From Gammaproteobacteria bacterium (lineage in GTDB: Bacteria; Pseudomonadota; Gammaproteobacteria; Chromatiales; Chromatiaceae), in the NCBI GenBank assembly GCA_020445335.1, contig JAGRGU010000033.1:6542-50670 (forward strand): a DNA stretch of 44,129 nucleotides. Reading direction: 5' to 3'. A program made the position numbers and the translations under genes. The first letter of the stretch is position 1, and each line of letters opens with the position of its first letter. A model generated the notes under the pieces. The model was not told where the DNA came from. It did not search any database and worked only from the letters and a program-made list of their open reading frames with translations. Positions 33,722-41,884 of the stretch are shown here, piece by piece.

Positions 33722-33811
33722 GGTGTCTCGCCGACTCCTCTACTTCAGACCCGGGGAAAGAAGCTCAGATCCATCAACCAGTTCTGACCCGGGTCGGAGC
33801 CTCCGGTTCAA

Positions 33812-34432
33812 TCAACGATAGTAGGGTCGAGCCCGCTCCGCGCCCTGCATCACCATCCGGCGAAACTCCCGGCGATAGTGCATCACCGCGCTGCTGCCGT
33901 TGGCGGCGACGTCGAACACTTTCCAGCCGTCGGGCGAGCGGTAGAAGCGGAAGTTGAGTCGCGCCGGGTAGGCGCCTGGGTTGACTATCACCACACCGAC
34001 CACGACCTCGTTGTCGCCGACCCAGCGCGGGCGTTGCACATCGAACTGCTGCGCGCCGAATCCGGTCAGTCGCGTCGCCAGCGTGGCGAGAAAGTCCTGT
34101 TTGATGTGGTTTTCGAGCAGGCTCTGCTGCGCCGCGCCCATGCGTTCCCAGTTCCGTGCTCCCGCTGCCCAGCGCGCCATATAGTCGAAATCGAAATAGG
34201 GAACGATACTGCTCTCGAGGAAGGCCACCGCCTGCGCACGGCCGGGCCTGGGTTCCGCGCTGGCAAATGCAATCAGGCTCGCCAGCCCCTCCTTGAGAAT
34301 TCTTGCCGGCCCGGGCTCCACCGCTGGCGCCGGTGCGAGTCGACCATAGTGTCCTGCGAACGGGGATTGCGCCGCAGCCGGTGCGGCAAATGCCACCAGC
34401 AGGACAATTAAAACAAAGGATCTGGTTTTCAT
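33812..34432 (-). CDS. MlaC-like periplasmic lipid-binding/ABC auxiliary protein
   Basis: A 206-residue exported protein: signal MKTRSFVLIVLLVAFAAPAAAQS, then an MlaC/Ttg2D-type domain (SIVPYFDFDYMARWAAG, NWERM, FLATLATRLTGF, VVVGVVIVNPG, LNFRFYRSPDGWKVFDVAANGSSAV). MlaC shuttles phospholipids between outer and inner membranes with the MlaFEDB transporter and MlaA. The frame is open to 34657, but ATG 34432 has a strong GGAGGTGAG site and begins the signal, so it is used. No mlaD, mlaE or mlaF lies here, so this is a stand-alone copy. VVIVNPG has the shape of the lipid-binding strand, but exact function is inferred. Confidence 0.85.
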   Translation of the reverse strand: MKTRSFVLIVLLVAFAAPAAAQSPFAGHYGRLAPAPAVEPGPARILKEGLASLIAFASAEPRPGRAQAVAFLESSIVPYFDFDYMARWAAGARNWERMGAAQQSLLENHIKQDFLATLATRLTGFGAQQFDVQRPRWVGDNEVVVGVVIVNPGAYPARLNFRFYRSPDGWKVFDVAANGSSAVMHYRREFRRMVMQGAERARPYYR

Positions 34433-34701
34433 CTCACCTCCAATCGTTTGAGAAATCCTTCTGCGCGATCCAGATTGCCAGCAGCACCTGCAAATCACAA
34501 GCCCGCCGCATCGGCGGCGCAGGCCCATGCCGGACGGCAGGCAGAGACTGCGGCGTTTTTTGTATGTAACTCGCGGATCTGGTGAAATTCCCCTCTCCCG
34601 CTCCAACGGCCGAATTGACGCAGCCAGTCTGGAGTGGTCACTGCAGCCAGCTGCCACGGCGGGCGGCCACCCCCGGGCCGCAACAACGGAAAGGAATTGA
34701 A
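34433..34701. other. Divergent intergenic region between the mlaC-like gene and glk
   Basis: A 269-base gap. A palindromic stem CCGCCG-CAT-CGGCGG lies at about 34503-34517, and a T6 tract occurs near 34557. No promoter pair with good spacing was found. The last bases hold AAGGA, six bases before the TTG of glk. Confidence 0.35.
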
Positions 34702-35682
34702 TTGAAAATACTCAGCGGCGATGTCGGCGGCACCAAAACACGACTGGCACTGTTGCGCTCAATGCCCGACAAAAGCCTGGAAATGCTCTCCGAGCAGTAC
34801 TATCGGAACGCCGACTACCCGGCGCTCGAACCCATCCTGCAGCACTTTCTGGAACACACGGAAGCGGCACCCGAGGCTGCGGGCTTTTCGCTTGCGGGTC
34901 CGGTCCGAGGGCGCAGTTGCCGCCTTACCAACCTGCCCTGGTCGATCGACGCCGGGGCGCTGGAGCAGCGTTTCGGTATCGCGCGCGTGATTCTGCTGAA
35001 CGATCTCGAAGCGACCGCCTGGGGCATAGCGGCGTTGCCCCGGTCCGATTTCCACTGCCTGCAGCAAGGCCAGACCCCGGCCACGGGCAATCGCGCCGTG
35101 ATCGCCGCCGGCACCGGACTCGGACAGGCCGGACTCTTCTGGGACGGTCATCGCCATCTGCCGTTCGCCACCGAAGGCGGACATTGCAACTTCGCACCCG
35201 GTGACGATCTCGAGTTCGCGCTGTTCGAGTTCCTGCGCAACAAGCACGCGCATGTCAGCTGGGAGCGGGTGCTCTCCGGCCCGGGCCTGGTCGATCTGTT
35301 CCACTTTCTGCTCGACTACCGTCAGGCGCGAATCGGCATCACGCTGCGTGAAAAGATGGAGCTCGGCGATCCGGCGGCCGCGATCGCCACCTGCGCGGCC
35401 AACGACGGCGACGTGATCTGCATCGAGGCGATGATGCGTTTCACCCGTCTCTACGGGGTCGAGTGCGGCAACCAGGCACTCAAGCAGATGGCCACCGGCG
35501 GCATCTATCTCGGCGGTGGCATCGCACCCAAGATCATCGATTGGCTGGAGCGGCCCGTATTCATCGAGGCGTTCAGGGAGAAGGGTGCGATGCAGCCGCT
35601 GATGGAGCGCATCCCGGTGTACGTCATTCTCAACGAAAGCACCGCGCTGCTGGGTCCGGCGGTGCACCTGACTACCGAGTAG
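34702..35682 (+). CDS. glk: Glucokinase (Glk)
   Basis: A 326-residue ROK-independent glucokinase of the Glk type, which makes glucose-6-phosphate with ATP. The N-terminal phosphate motif is GDVGGTKTRLALL; then SLAGPVRGRSCRLTNLPWSID, LLNDLEATAWGIAAL (catalytic Asp in LND), IAAGTGLGQAGLFW, EGGHCNFAP and GGIYLGGGIAPKII follow. Length is close to E. coli Glk (321). The frame is open to 34582, but the TTG at 34702 is preceded by AAGGA six bases away and begins the family N-terminus. It would use glucose from glycogen breakdown or external sources. Its 3' end overlaps the convergent DUF3108 gene by 11 bases. Confidence 0.95.
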   Translation: MKILSGDVGGTKTRLALLRSMPDKSLEMLSEQYYRNADYPALEPILQHFLEHTEAAPEAAGFSLAGPVRGRSCRLTNLPWSIDAGALEQRFGIARVILLNDLEATAWGIAALPRSDFHCLQQGQTPATGNRAVIAAGTGLGQAGLFWDGHRHLPFATEGGHCNFAPGDDLEFALFEFLRNKHAHVSWERVLSGPGLVDLFHFLLDYRQARIGITLREKMELGDPAAAIATCAANDGDVICIEAMMRFTRLYGVECGNQALKQMATGGIYLGGGIAPKIIDWLERPVFIEAFREKGAMQPLMERIPVYVILNESTALLGPAVHLTTE

Positions 35683-36553
35683 CCTCTCTTCGCGCTACTC
35701 GGTCCACGGCTTGCAGCCGCAGTTCGATCACGCCACCGAACTTGCTGCTGCTGAATCGCAGCGGCAGCGCGCGCTCGTCGTCGCTCAACCAGAGCCGCAC
35801 CCGGTAGCCGCGGCTGCCATCGTCGAACTGCGGCCTGAGGAGCAGACGCAACGCAGTCGTCGTCGCGCCGGCGAACGCGATCGGCTCGCGTGCCTCCACC
35901 ACCACCCGGTAGGCCTTGAGATCCTTGCCATTCGAAACCGCGATCCGCAGCTGCTGCCCGGGCTCCAGGTGACTGCTCCGCAGCAGATAGAGCATACCCA
36001 TTCGGTCGACCACCGGTTCGCCGGAGAGCGGCAGACTCGAGCGCTCCTCAAAGGGTACGGACAGGTCGATCCCAGCCACCTCGTGGAGACGTGCGGGAGG
36101 CATCGCGCGCCCCCGGCTGCCTCCCCCATCCACCATCCGATAGGTGCGAACCTGGCGCTCACGGTGATCGAACCAGATCAGATCCCGCTTCAGCCGGCCT
36201 GACTGTTTGCGCATGCTGATCAGCGACACCCGGCGCAGCTGCGGGTCGAGCCAGCTCTGATAGTCGAAGCGCAGCGGGTAGAACGCCTCCATCCGCGGGA
36301 AGGGTTCGGTGGTGACGCTCAACTGCGCGCGCCGACTTTCGCTGCCGTCGACGCGCTCGCTACCCGGCCGCAGCAGCAAAGTGGCCGCAGCGATTTCGAC
36401 CGGCAGACCGAGCGTCAATATTCCCTGGTAACTGACGATATAACGCAGCCGTTCGGATTCTGGAAGCGGCACGCCGTCAACCACCGCGTCTGCCGAACGG
36501 TACGTCGTAGCCAGCATCAGACCTAACAGCAGGTGGATCAGGATCTGTGTCAT
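35672..36553 (-). CDS. DUF3108 exported protein
   Basis: A 293-residue secreted protein with a signal peptide (ILIHLLLGLMLATTYRSADA) and a DUF3108-type beta-rich domain: LRYIVSYQGILTLGLPVEIAAATLL, then FYPLRFDYQSWLDPQLRRVSLISMRKQSGRLKRDLIWFDH, and the C-terminal part ALRLLLRPQFDDGSRGYRVRLWLSDDERALPLRFSSSKFGGVIELRLQ. The family is periplasmic and of unknown function, possibly envelope-related. It overlaps the end of glk by 11 bases and lies downstream of the YkgJ gene on the same strand with a 64-base gap. No catalytic motif was recognised. Confidence 0.8.
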   Translation of the reverse strand: MTQILIHLLLGLMLATTYRSADAVVDGVPLPESERLRYIVSYQGILTLGLPVEIAAATLLLRPGSERVDGSESRRAQLSVTTEPFPRMEAFYPLRFDYQSWLDPQLRRVSLISMRKQSGRLKRDLIWFDHRERQVRTYRMVDGGGSRGRAMPPARLHEVAGIDLSVPFEERSSLPLSGEPVVDRMGMLYLLRSSHLEPGQQLRIAVSNGKDLKAYRVVVEAREPIAFAGATTTALRLLLRPQFDDGSRGYRVRLWLSDDERALPLRFSSSKFGGVIELRLQAVDRVARREATR

Positions 36554-36617
36554 ATCCGCGATGAGGCTCTCAATAACGGCAAAAGTTCACCCCCTGCGCC
36601 GCGCTTGCGTGCAATTC

Positions 36618-37502
36618 TCAGCAATCACGGTACTTCTCATCCTCTTCCCGCTGGCGGCGCACAATCTCCGCCTCGCGGCGCGCCTTCCATACAGCGCGGC
36701 GTCCCTCGACCCGTCGCTCCCAGGCACCCTCGCGCTCTTCGATCGTGCGTTCGCCGAACAGAACCTGGCGCATGAAACGCACTCCGAACAGCATCAGCGA
36801 AATATCATCTTCAGCCAGCGCCAGGTAGGTTGATTCCTCGACCAGGTAGCTGTCGCGGAAGTTGTCGCTCAATACGAATCGGCGGAATCGATCGCTATCG
36901 AAACAGGCCATGAAATAGAGCTGTAGTGTGACCGTGGGCGGGCGCCCCAGGGCCGGCCCCATCGAGCGGCGCCTCAGCATCAATTGCAGCCAGCCCTGAT
37001 TCATCTCGTCGTAGCCTGCGGTCTCCTGGCTTCGAAGATATTGCTCGACAGACTGGGTGCGCGCCTCTCTGTGGCCCTTGCAATGCTCTTCCAGCTGCAG
37101 CGAGTAGCACGTCCGGCCAATACCGGTAGCGGCCGGAAGAATCGACAACTGGCCCAGCGGGTAGTAACGGCAGACCGTGGGACGGTCGCTGTAGATGCGA
37201 CACCCGTTGGCACCCAGGAAAGTGCAGACGCCGGCATCGTCGGTGCGCAGCTTGACTCCAGGCAATCCGTCCCGTTCCATCTGGAAAGGTACCGTATGCC
37301 GGCGCAGCAACTCATCGGACGGCTTGCCGATGCGCGCCTTCAGCCGCAGCAGGTCATACGGTGTCAGCATAACGTCCGCCCGCTTGCAGCAGGCGTTGAA
37401 GCAGGCGATCGCCCGGTGACAACGGAAGTTCATTCTGGCGTGCAGATCCAGCAGTTCAGGCTGAGATCCTCCGTCGGCGTGAGTGGCGACCTGGTCGCTC
37501 AC
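36618..37502 (-). CDS. YkgJ-family cysteine-cluster (Zn/Fe-binding) protein
   Basis: A 294-residue protein whose first third holds the YkgJ cysteine cluster: CHRAIACFNACCKRADVMLTPYDLLRLK, then CTFLGANGCRIYSDRPTVCRYYPL and a later Cys in the RTCYSLQLEEHC segment, so eight Cys are visible as a probable iron or zinc site. The rest is helical and Arg-rich, ending EIVRRQREEDEKYRDC. The frame extends to 37586 inside aprA, but GTG 37502 has a GGAGG ribosome site nine bases upstream and lies just beyond the aprA stop (37543), so I use it. It follows aprA by 40 bases and is probably in the same transcript, suggesting a role linked to APS reductase. Confidence 0.82.
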   Translation of the reverse strand: MSDQVATHADGGSQPELLDLHARMNFRCHRAIACFNACCKRADVMLTPYDLLRLKARIGKPSDELLRRHTVPFQMERDGLPGVKLRTDDAGVCTFLGANGCRIYSDRPTVCRYYPLGQLSILPAATGIGRTCYSLQLEEHCKGHREARTQSVEQYLRSQETAGYDEMNQGWLQLMLRRRSMGPALGRPPTVTLQLYFMACFDSDRFRRFVLSDNFRDSYLVEESTYLALAEDDISLMLFGVRFMRQVLFGERTIEEREGAWERRVEGRRAVWKARREAEIVRRQREEDEKYRDC

Positions 37503-37542
37503 ACTGTGGTGCCTCCGGCGTGGATCGAATGGGCCGTGAGGC

Positions 37543-39537
37543 TCACTTGAACGGCTTGGATTTGTCGACCAGGTCGACATGGGCACGCTTGAAACAGCGC
37601 CAGCTGTTGTTCGTTTTGTCGTACACGGAGTTCACAAAGCAGTGCCAGTTCTCCTCGTCGATGAAGTTCCGGTCCGCACGGTAATAGAAGCCCGGATATC
37701 GGCTCTCCTGACGAAACTGGATGTGCTTCATGTGCGCCTCCGCGGCCAGGATACGATGGTAGTTCTCCCATGCCCGCAGCAGTTCATGCAGGTCCCTGGC
37801 GCACATTTTCCCGGCATCCTCCTTCAACATCTCCAGCTTCTGCTCGGCCAGATCGAGCATATGCTCGTTGGTAGTGTAGTAAGTGGAGACGCCGGCGACG
37901 TACTCGTCCATGATCTTCTGCAGGCGCAACTGCAGCATGCGCGGCGTAATGTAGTTGGGGTTGACGTCGATCGCTGTGCTGTAATCCCGGAAGCTGAGGT
38001 AGGTCTCGACCGGGCGGTAGAGCTCTTTCACCAGATCCTCGACGCTGGTATCCAGCTCGGGACTCCATTCGGCGTTGTCCATGACATAGCTGACCATCGC
38101 CTTGGCCGCCAATCGCCCCTCGGCATGTGAGCCGGAGGAGAACTTGTGACCGGAGGCGCCCACGCCATCACCGGCGGTGAACAGCCCCCTGACGGTGCTC
38201 ATCCCACGGTAGCCCCAGTGCCAACCCGAGGGGAGGTGTTCGGGCACATCGCCATATTCCTCCTCCTCGGGCGCGCCCAGATCCTCCGGTCCCGAGACCC
38301 AGATTCCGCAGCATCCGGAGTGAGAGCCCAGCAGGTAGGGTTCGGTCGGCATCAGCTCCGAGTTCTTCTTCGCCGGCTCGATATTCTCGCCGGCCCAGAC
38401 GCCGCACTGGCCGATGCTCATGTCGAGAAAATCCTCCCATACCTCCGCCTCCAGGTGTCTCACCTCGCGCGGTGAGAGCGACTCGCGCATGCCCGCCAAC
38501 GCACCGACCGTGTCCAACCAGATCGGGCCACGGCCTTCACGCAACTCTTTCAGCATCAGATGGTTGCGCAGGCAGGCCGGCGGCACGCGCGACTGCCCGT
38601 AGGGGGGATACTCGTTCAACATCTCACGGTTGGTCTCCAGATAGTGGTCGCCGTAGGCGTTGGTGGTCCTGGCTTTGAACAGCAGGAACCAGGCACCGAC
38701 AGGGCCGTACCCATCCTTGATCCGGGTCGGAACGAAGCGGCTCTCCATCATCGTCAATTCGGCACCGGCCTCGGCTGCCATCGCGTAGGTGGAGCCGGCG
38801 TTCCACACCGGATACCAGGTTCGACCCAACCCTTCGCCGACCGATCGCGGCCGGAAGATATTGACGCAGCCGCCGGCGACCAGCAGGATCGCCTTGGCTC
38901 TATAAACGTACAGCTTGTGCTCGCGAATCGAGAAGCCGACCGCGCCGGCGATACGGTTGCTGTCGTTCCTGTCTTTGACCAGCCTGGCAATAAAGATGTG
39001 CTCCCGGATGCGCTCCACGCCGAGCGCCTTGCGCGCGGATTCGGCGACGATCGACTTGTAGGACTCGCCGTTGATCATGATCTGCCAGTCACCCGTGCGC
39101 ACCGGCCTGCCGCCATCCTTCAGCGGTGCCATGCCACTGGAACCGTCGTGGCGTTCGCCCTTTTCGTCCACCTTCCAGATCGGCAGCCCCCACTCCTCGA
39201 ACAGGTGCACCGACTCGTCGACATGGCGCCCCAGGTCGTATGTCAGATCCTCGCGGGTGATACCCATCAGGTCGTTGGCCACCATCCGTGCATAGTCGGC
39301 CGGGTCCCGCTCGGGACCAATGTAGGCATTGATCGCCGAGAGCCCCTGCGCGGCCGCACCGGAGCGCTCCAGAGCCGCCTTGTCGAGCAGACGGACTTCG
39401 ATCTCGAGCCCCTTCCGCTTTGCGGCTTCGAGCCAGGGAACGATCTCATAGGCAGCGCCGCAAGCCGCCATGCCGCCGCCAATGATGAGAATATCCAGCG
39501 ACTCTTCGACGATCTCGGGATTGCCAAACTCCGCCAT
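37543..39537 (-). CDS. aprA: Adenylylsulfate (APS) reductase, alpha subunit, FAD-binding
   Basis: A 664-residue flavoprotein of dissimilatory sulfur metabolism: interconverts sulfite plus AMP and APS with electrons to or from AprB. In a sulfur oxidiser it runs toward APS. The FAD motif is LIIGGGMAACGAAYE at the N-terminus. Other typical segments are HVDESVHLFEEWGLPIWK, NIFRPRSVGEGLGRTWYPVWNAGSTYAMAAEAGA, HSGCCGIWVSGPEDLGA and GASGHKFSSGSHAEGRLAAKAM. The start is ATG 39537 with GAGGTGA at good distance; a GTG nine bases earlier is possible. It lies 70 bases after aprB and before the YkgJ gene. No AprM or Qmo subunits are seen in the window. Confidence 0.97.
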   Translation of the reverse strand: MAEFGNPEIVEESLDILIIGGGMAACGAAYEIVPWLEAAKRKGLEIEVRLLDKAALERSGAAAQGLSAINAYIGPERDPADYARMVANDLMGITREDLTYDLGRHVDESVHLFEEWGLPIWKVDEKGERHDGSSGMAPLKDGGRPVRTGDWQIMINGESYKSIVAESARKALGVERIREHIFIARLVKDRNDSNRIAGAVGFSIREHKLYVYRAKAILLVAGGCVNIFRPRSVGEGLGRTWYPVWNAGSTYAMAAEAGAELTMMESRFVPTRIKDGYGPVGAWFLLFKARTTNAYGDHYLETNREMLNEYPPYGQSRVPPACLRNHLMLKELREGRGPIWLDTVGALAGMRESLSPREVRHLEAEVWEDFLDMSIGQCGVWAGENIEPAKKNSELMPTEPYLLGSHSGCCGIWVSGPEDLGAPEEEEYGDVPEHLPSGWHWGYRGMSTVRGLFTAGDGVGASGHKFSSGSHAEGRLAAKAMVSYVMDNAEWSPELDTSVEDLVKELYRPVETYLSFRDYSTAIDVNPNYITPRMLQLRLQKIMDEYVAGVSTYYTTNEHMLDLAEQKLEMLKEDAGKMCARDLHELLRAWENYHRILAAEAHMKHIQFRQESRYPGFYYRADRNFIDEENWHCFVNSVYDKTNNSWRCFKRAHVDLVDKSKPFK

Positions 39538-39607
39538 TTCAATCACCTCGAGACCGGGATCCGCGGCCGCTTCGATACCGGTTCTGTACAGGGGCTGTCA
39601 TCGATCT

Positions 39608-40075
39608 CTACTTGTTAAGCAGTTGCTCGGGATCACCCGCGCGATAACCCCCGCTCTGAACGAAGAAGCCGGGCTTGCCAATCCTGGACAGGTCGGCTTC
39701 GGGCTTGTCGCCGTAGGGATCGATCGAGCCTTCCGGGGTGGTGCGGATCGGAAACTCAAAGTGCTTCTCGATTCCGTTGCGGAAGCCGACGCGCCAGCTG
39801 ATGGAGTTGCTGCCGCGCAGCGGCTGCACACAGGCACCAAGCGGCACGACATCGGCATAGGGGCGCACTTCGATCGCCTGCTGCGGGCAGAGCTTGACGC
39901 AGGCGTAGCACTCCCAGCATTGATCGGGCTCCTGGTTGAAGGATTTACCAGCGTGGCCGGTGAGGGTGCCGTCACGGTCGAGCCGCATCAGATCGTGCGG
40001 GCAGATGTAGGCGCAGAAGGCCTCTGGCCGGCCCTCGCAGCCATCGCACTTCTCGCCATGCACAAATGTCGGCAT
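39608..40075 (-). CDS. aprB: Adenylylsulfate (APS) reductase, beta subunit, two [4Fe-4S] clusters
   Basis: A 155-residue ferredoxin-like partner of AprA. Two cluster motifs are visible: CDGCEGRPEAFCAYIC (four Cys) near residues 10-25, and CWECYACVKLCP (four Cys) near 53-63. The C-terminal part (FRNGIEKHFEFPIRTTPEGSIDPYGDKP) is the tail that wraps round AprA. The ribosome site AGGAGC is nine bases before the ATG. It is the first gene of an aprB-aprA-ykgJ-like operon. Its promoter lies in the 231-base gap with the divergent unknown gene, which holds an FNR/Anr-like box. Confidence 0.97.
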   Translation of the reverse strand: MPTFVHGEKCDGCEGRPEAFCAYICPHDLMRLDRDGTLTGHAGKSFNQEPDQCWECYACVKLCPQQAIEVRPYADVVPLGACVQPLRGSNSISWRVGFRNGIEKHFEFPIRTTPEGSIDPYGDKPEADLSRIGKPGFFVQSGGYRAGDPEQLLNK

Positions 40076-40228
40076 GCTGCCAATGCTCCTGTTCGCACTG
40101 CATGAGTGGCGCAGGGCCGGCGCCGGACGGACCTTGGAGATTCTCTTCAGGCGGGTTTTATTCTATTGAACGGGTTGAAAAAATCTTCCGTTGGCGGAGG
40201 CAGGCGACGGGTATTCGCGTTATATTGG

Positions 40229-40242
40229 TTGACCCAGATCAA
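40229..40242. promoter_or_regulatory. FNR/Anr-like box between aprBA and the divergent gene
   Basis: TTGACCCAGATCAA matches the CRP/FNR-class dyad TTGAT-N4-ATCAA with one mismatch. It lies 155 bases before the aprB start and about 65 bases before the divergent gene at 40307, the second being nearer to a usual activator distance. Which gene it controls is undetermined. The same kind of site is common in gammaproteobacterial oxygen-responsive promoters. Confidence 0.6.
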
Positions 40243-40306
40243 CAAATACCGAAGCAGCGCCGTCAACGCCCCTACGGCGGCGACGGGCGAGCGAGCACGA
40301 GCGACG

Positions 40307-40858
40307 ATGAAAAAACTTCCGCCACACGAAGCACAGGTGGTCATGGCGCACGCCGAATTTATCTGTCAGGTGGTCGAACTGAGCCAGAACCGCGAGCGGC
40401 GTGGTGACTTCGAAACCCTGCTGCGAATCGCGCTCGAGAACGGTTGGGAGCGGTTGGTGGCGGCCATCCGTCGCATCGTCGCAGGCGAGCGAGAACTGCG
40501 GAATTTGCAGCTCGACCTGGAGGATCGCATCATCGCCGAGGCGATCCTGCGCGGCATTCAGGATCCGACCACGCTCCCCGATCCCAGCCAACGGCCCGAC
40601 CCGTCGCTGGCAGCGCCAGGGCTGGCGGGCATGATTGTCGCCGCACGGCGTGGCAATACCGAGGCGTTGAAACTGATCTCGGACATGGCCGAGCAGATGA
40701 GCCGCGTGGGCGGCCCGATGGCGCGGCTGGCGTCGGTGATCCGGCCGCTGATCAATGGCGAGCGCGATGCCGCCAGACTTTGCCGCAATCTCGACCAGAA
40801 AAGCGAGCAGGTAGTACTCGGCATTCTGCAGGAGCTGAAGAGTCTGGAGCTCAATTGA
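40307..40858 (+). CDS. Hypothetical helical protein divergent from aprBA
   Basis: A 183-residue protein not recognised. It is soluble and almost wholly helical (MKKLPPHEAQVVMAHAEFICQVVELSQN; RIALENGWERLVAAIRRIVAGERELRNLQLDLEDRIIAEAILRGI; a PDPSQRPDPS hinge; then LISDMAEQMSRVGGPMARLASVIRPLINGERDAARLCRNLDQKSEQVVLGILQEL). The two halves look like a repeated helical hairpin: each contains IRxxxxGERxxxxL (RRIVAGERELRNL and RPLINGERDAARL), suggesting an internal duplication. Only two Cys, no signal or membrane segment. It starts at ATG 40307 with a weak ribosome site and shares the control region with aprBA. A link to sulfur oxidation is possible but unproved. Confidence 0.8.
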   Translation: MKKLPPHEAQVVMAHAEFICQVVELSQNRERRGDFETLLRIALENGWERLVAAIRRIVAGERELRNLQLDLEDRIIAEAILRGIQDPTTLPDPSQRPDPSLAAPGLAGMIVAARRGNTEALKLISDMAEQMSRVGGPMARLASVIRPLINGERDAARLCRNLDQKSEQVVLGILQELKSLELN

Positions 40859-40879
40859 GCGACCGGGCGCTCGACAGTG

Positions 40880-41875
40880 CTACTTTTCCAGGTCGACCAG
40901 CACCCGCCCGCGAATCTCGCCGCGCATGATCCGCTCCGCCGCCGCCGCCACCTCCGCCAGCGGAATTTCCTGGCCGATCGCCTGATAGGCCTGCTCCGGC
41001 AGCAACTCCGCCAGGCGCCGCCAGGCCCGTTCGCGCAGTGCGCGCGGAGGCGTGACCGACTCCACCCCGCGCAGACAGACATTGCGCAGAATGAAAGGCA
41101 TCATCGAGGTGGAGAGCGAATCGTCCCCCGCCAGACCGGTGGCGGCGACCGTGCCGCCGTAGTTCATCTCCGCCAGTATCCGTGCCAGCATCACCCCGCC
41201 GACCACATCGACGCAGCCGGCCCAGCGCCGCGACTCGAGCTTGCGCGGCGGCCGCGACATCTCCTCGCGGCCGAGAAACTCGGCGGCGCCCAACTGGCGC
41301 AGGAACGCATGGCTCGAATTGCGCCCGGTCACCGCCGCGACGCGGTAACCGAGCTGCGCCAATAGCGCCACCGCCATACTGCCGACACCACCCGCCGCAC
41401 CGGTCACCACCACCGTGCCCGAGTCGGGCAGGACACCCGCCTCCTCCAGCGCCATCACGCAGAGCATTGCGGTGAGCCCCGCCGAGCCGATCGTCATCGC
41501 TTTGCGCAGATCCAGCCCGCGTGGCAGCGGCACCAGCCACTCCGCCTGCACCCGCGCCCGCTGGGCGAGGCCGCCCCAGTGCCGTTCACCGACGCCCCAA
41601 CCGGTCAGCACCACCTCGTCGCCCGGCTTGAATTCGGCGTTCTCGGAAGCAAGTACGCAACCGGAGAAATCGACGCCCGGCACGTGTGGATAGGAGGCGA
41701 CGATCCTGCCCTTGCCGGTAATCGCCATGCCGTCCTTGTAGTTGAGCGACGAGTAGCGCACCGCCACCAGCACCTCGCCGGCCGGCAGATCTGCATCAAC
41801 CAGTTTGCGCAGCCGCGCCCGAACGATGCCATCTTCGCGCTCGATCAGCAGGGCCTTGAAGCGATTCCGCGACAT
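40880..41875 (-). CDS. acuI: Acrylyl-CoA reductase/YhdH-type MDR oxidoreductase
   Basis: A 331-residue zinc-independent MDR family enzyme that reduces acryloyl-CoA to propanoyl-CoA with NADPH. The typical segments are VRYSSLNYKDGMAITGKG, YPHVPGVDFSG, VLTGWGVGERHWGGLAQRARV, IGSAGLTAMLCVMALEEAG, the Rossmann motif VVTGAAGGVGSMAVALLAQLG, and the MMPFILRNVCLRGVESV segment. The ATG at 41875 (MSRNRFKALLIE) is used over GTG 41881. It lies 9 bases after the alpha/beta hydrolase stop and is likely co-transcribed with it. Substrate is assigned by family; detoxification of acrylyl-CoA from DMSP or propionate metabolism would be the known role. Confidence 0.93.
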   Translation of the reverse strand: MSRNRFKALLIEREDGIVRARLRKLVDADLPAGEVLVAVRYSSLNYKDGMAITGKGRIVASYPHVPGVDFSGCVLASENAEFKPGDEVVLTGWGVGERHWGGLAQRARVQAEWLVPLPRGLDLRKAMTIGSAGLTAMLCVMALEEAGVLPDSGTVVVTGAAGGVGSMAVALLAQLGYRVAAVTGRNSSHAFLRQLGAAEFLGREEMSRPPRKLESRRWAGCVDVVGGVMLARILAEMNYGGTVAATGLAGDDSLSTSMMPFILRNVCLRGVESVTPPRALRERAWRRLAELLPEQAYQAIGQEIPLAEVAAAAERIMRGEIRGRVLVDLEK

Positions 41876-41884
41876 GGGCACGAC

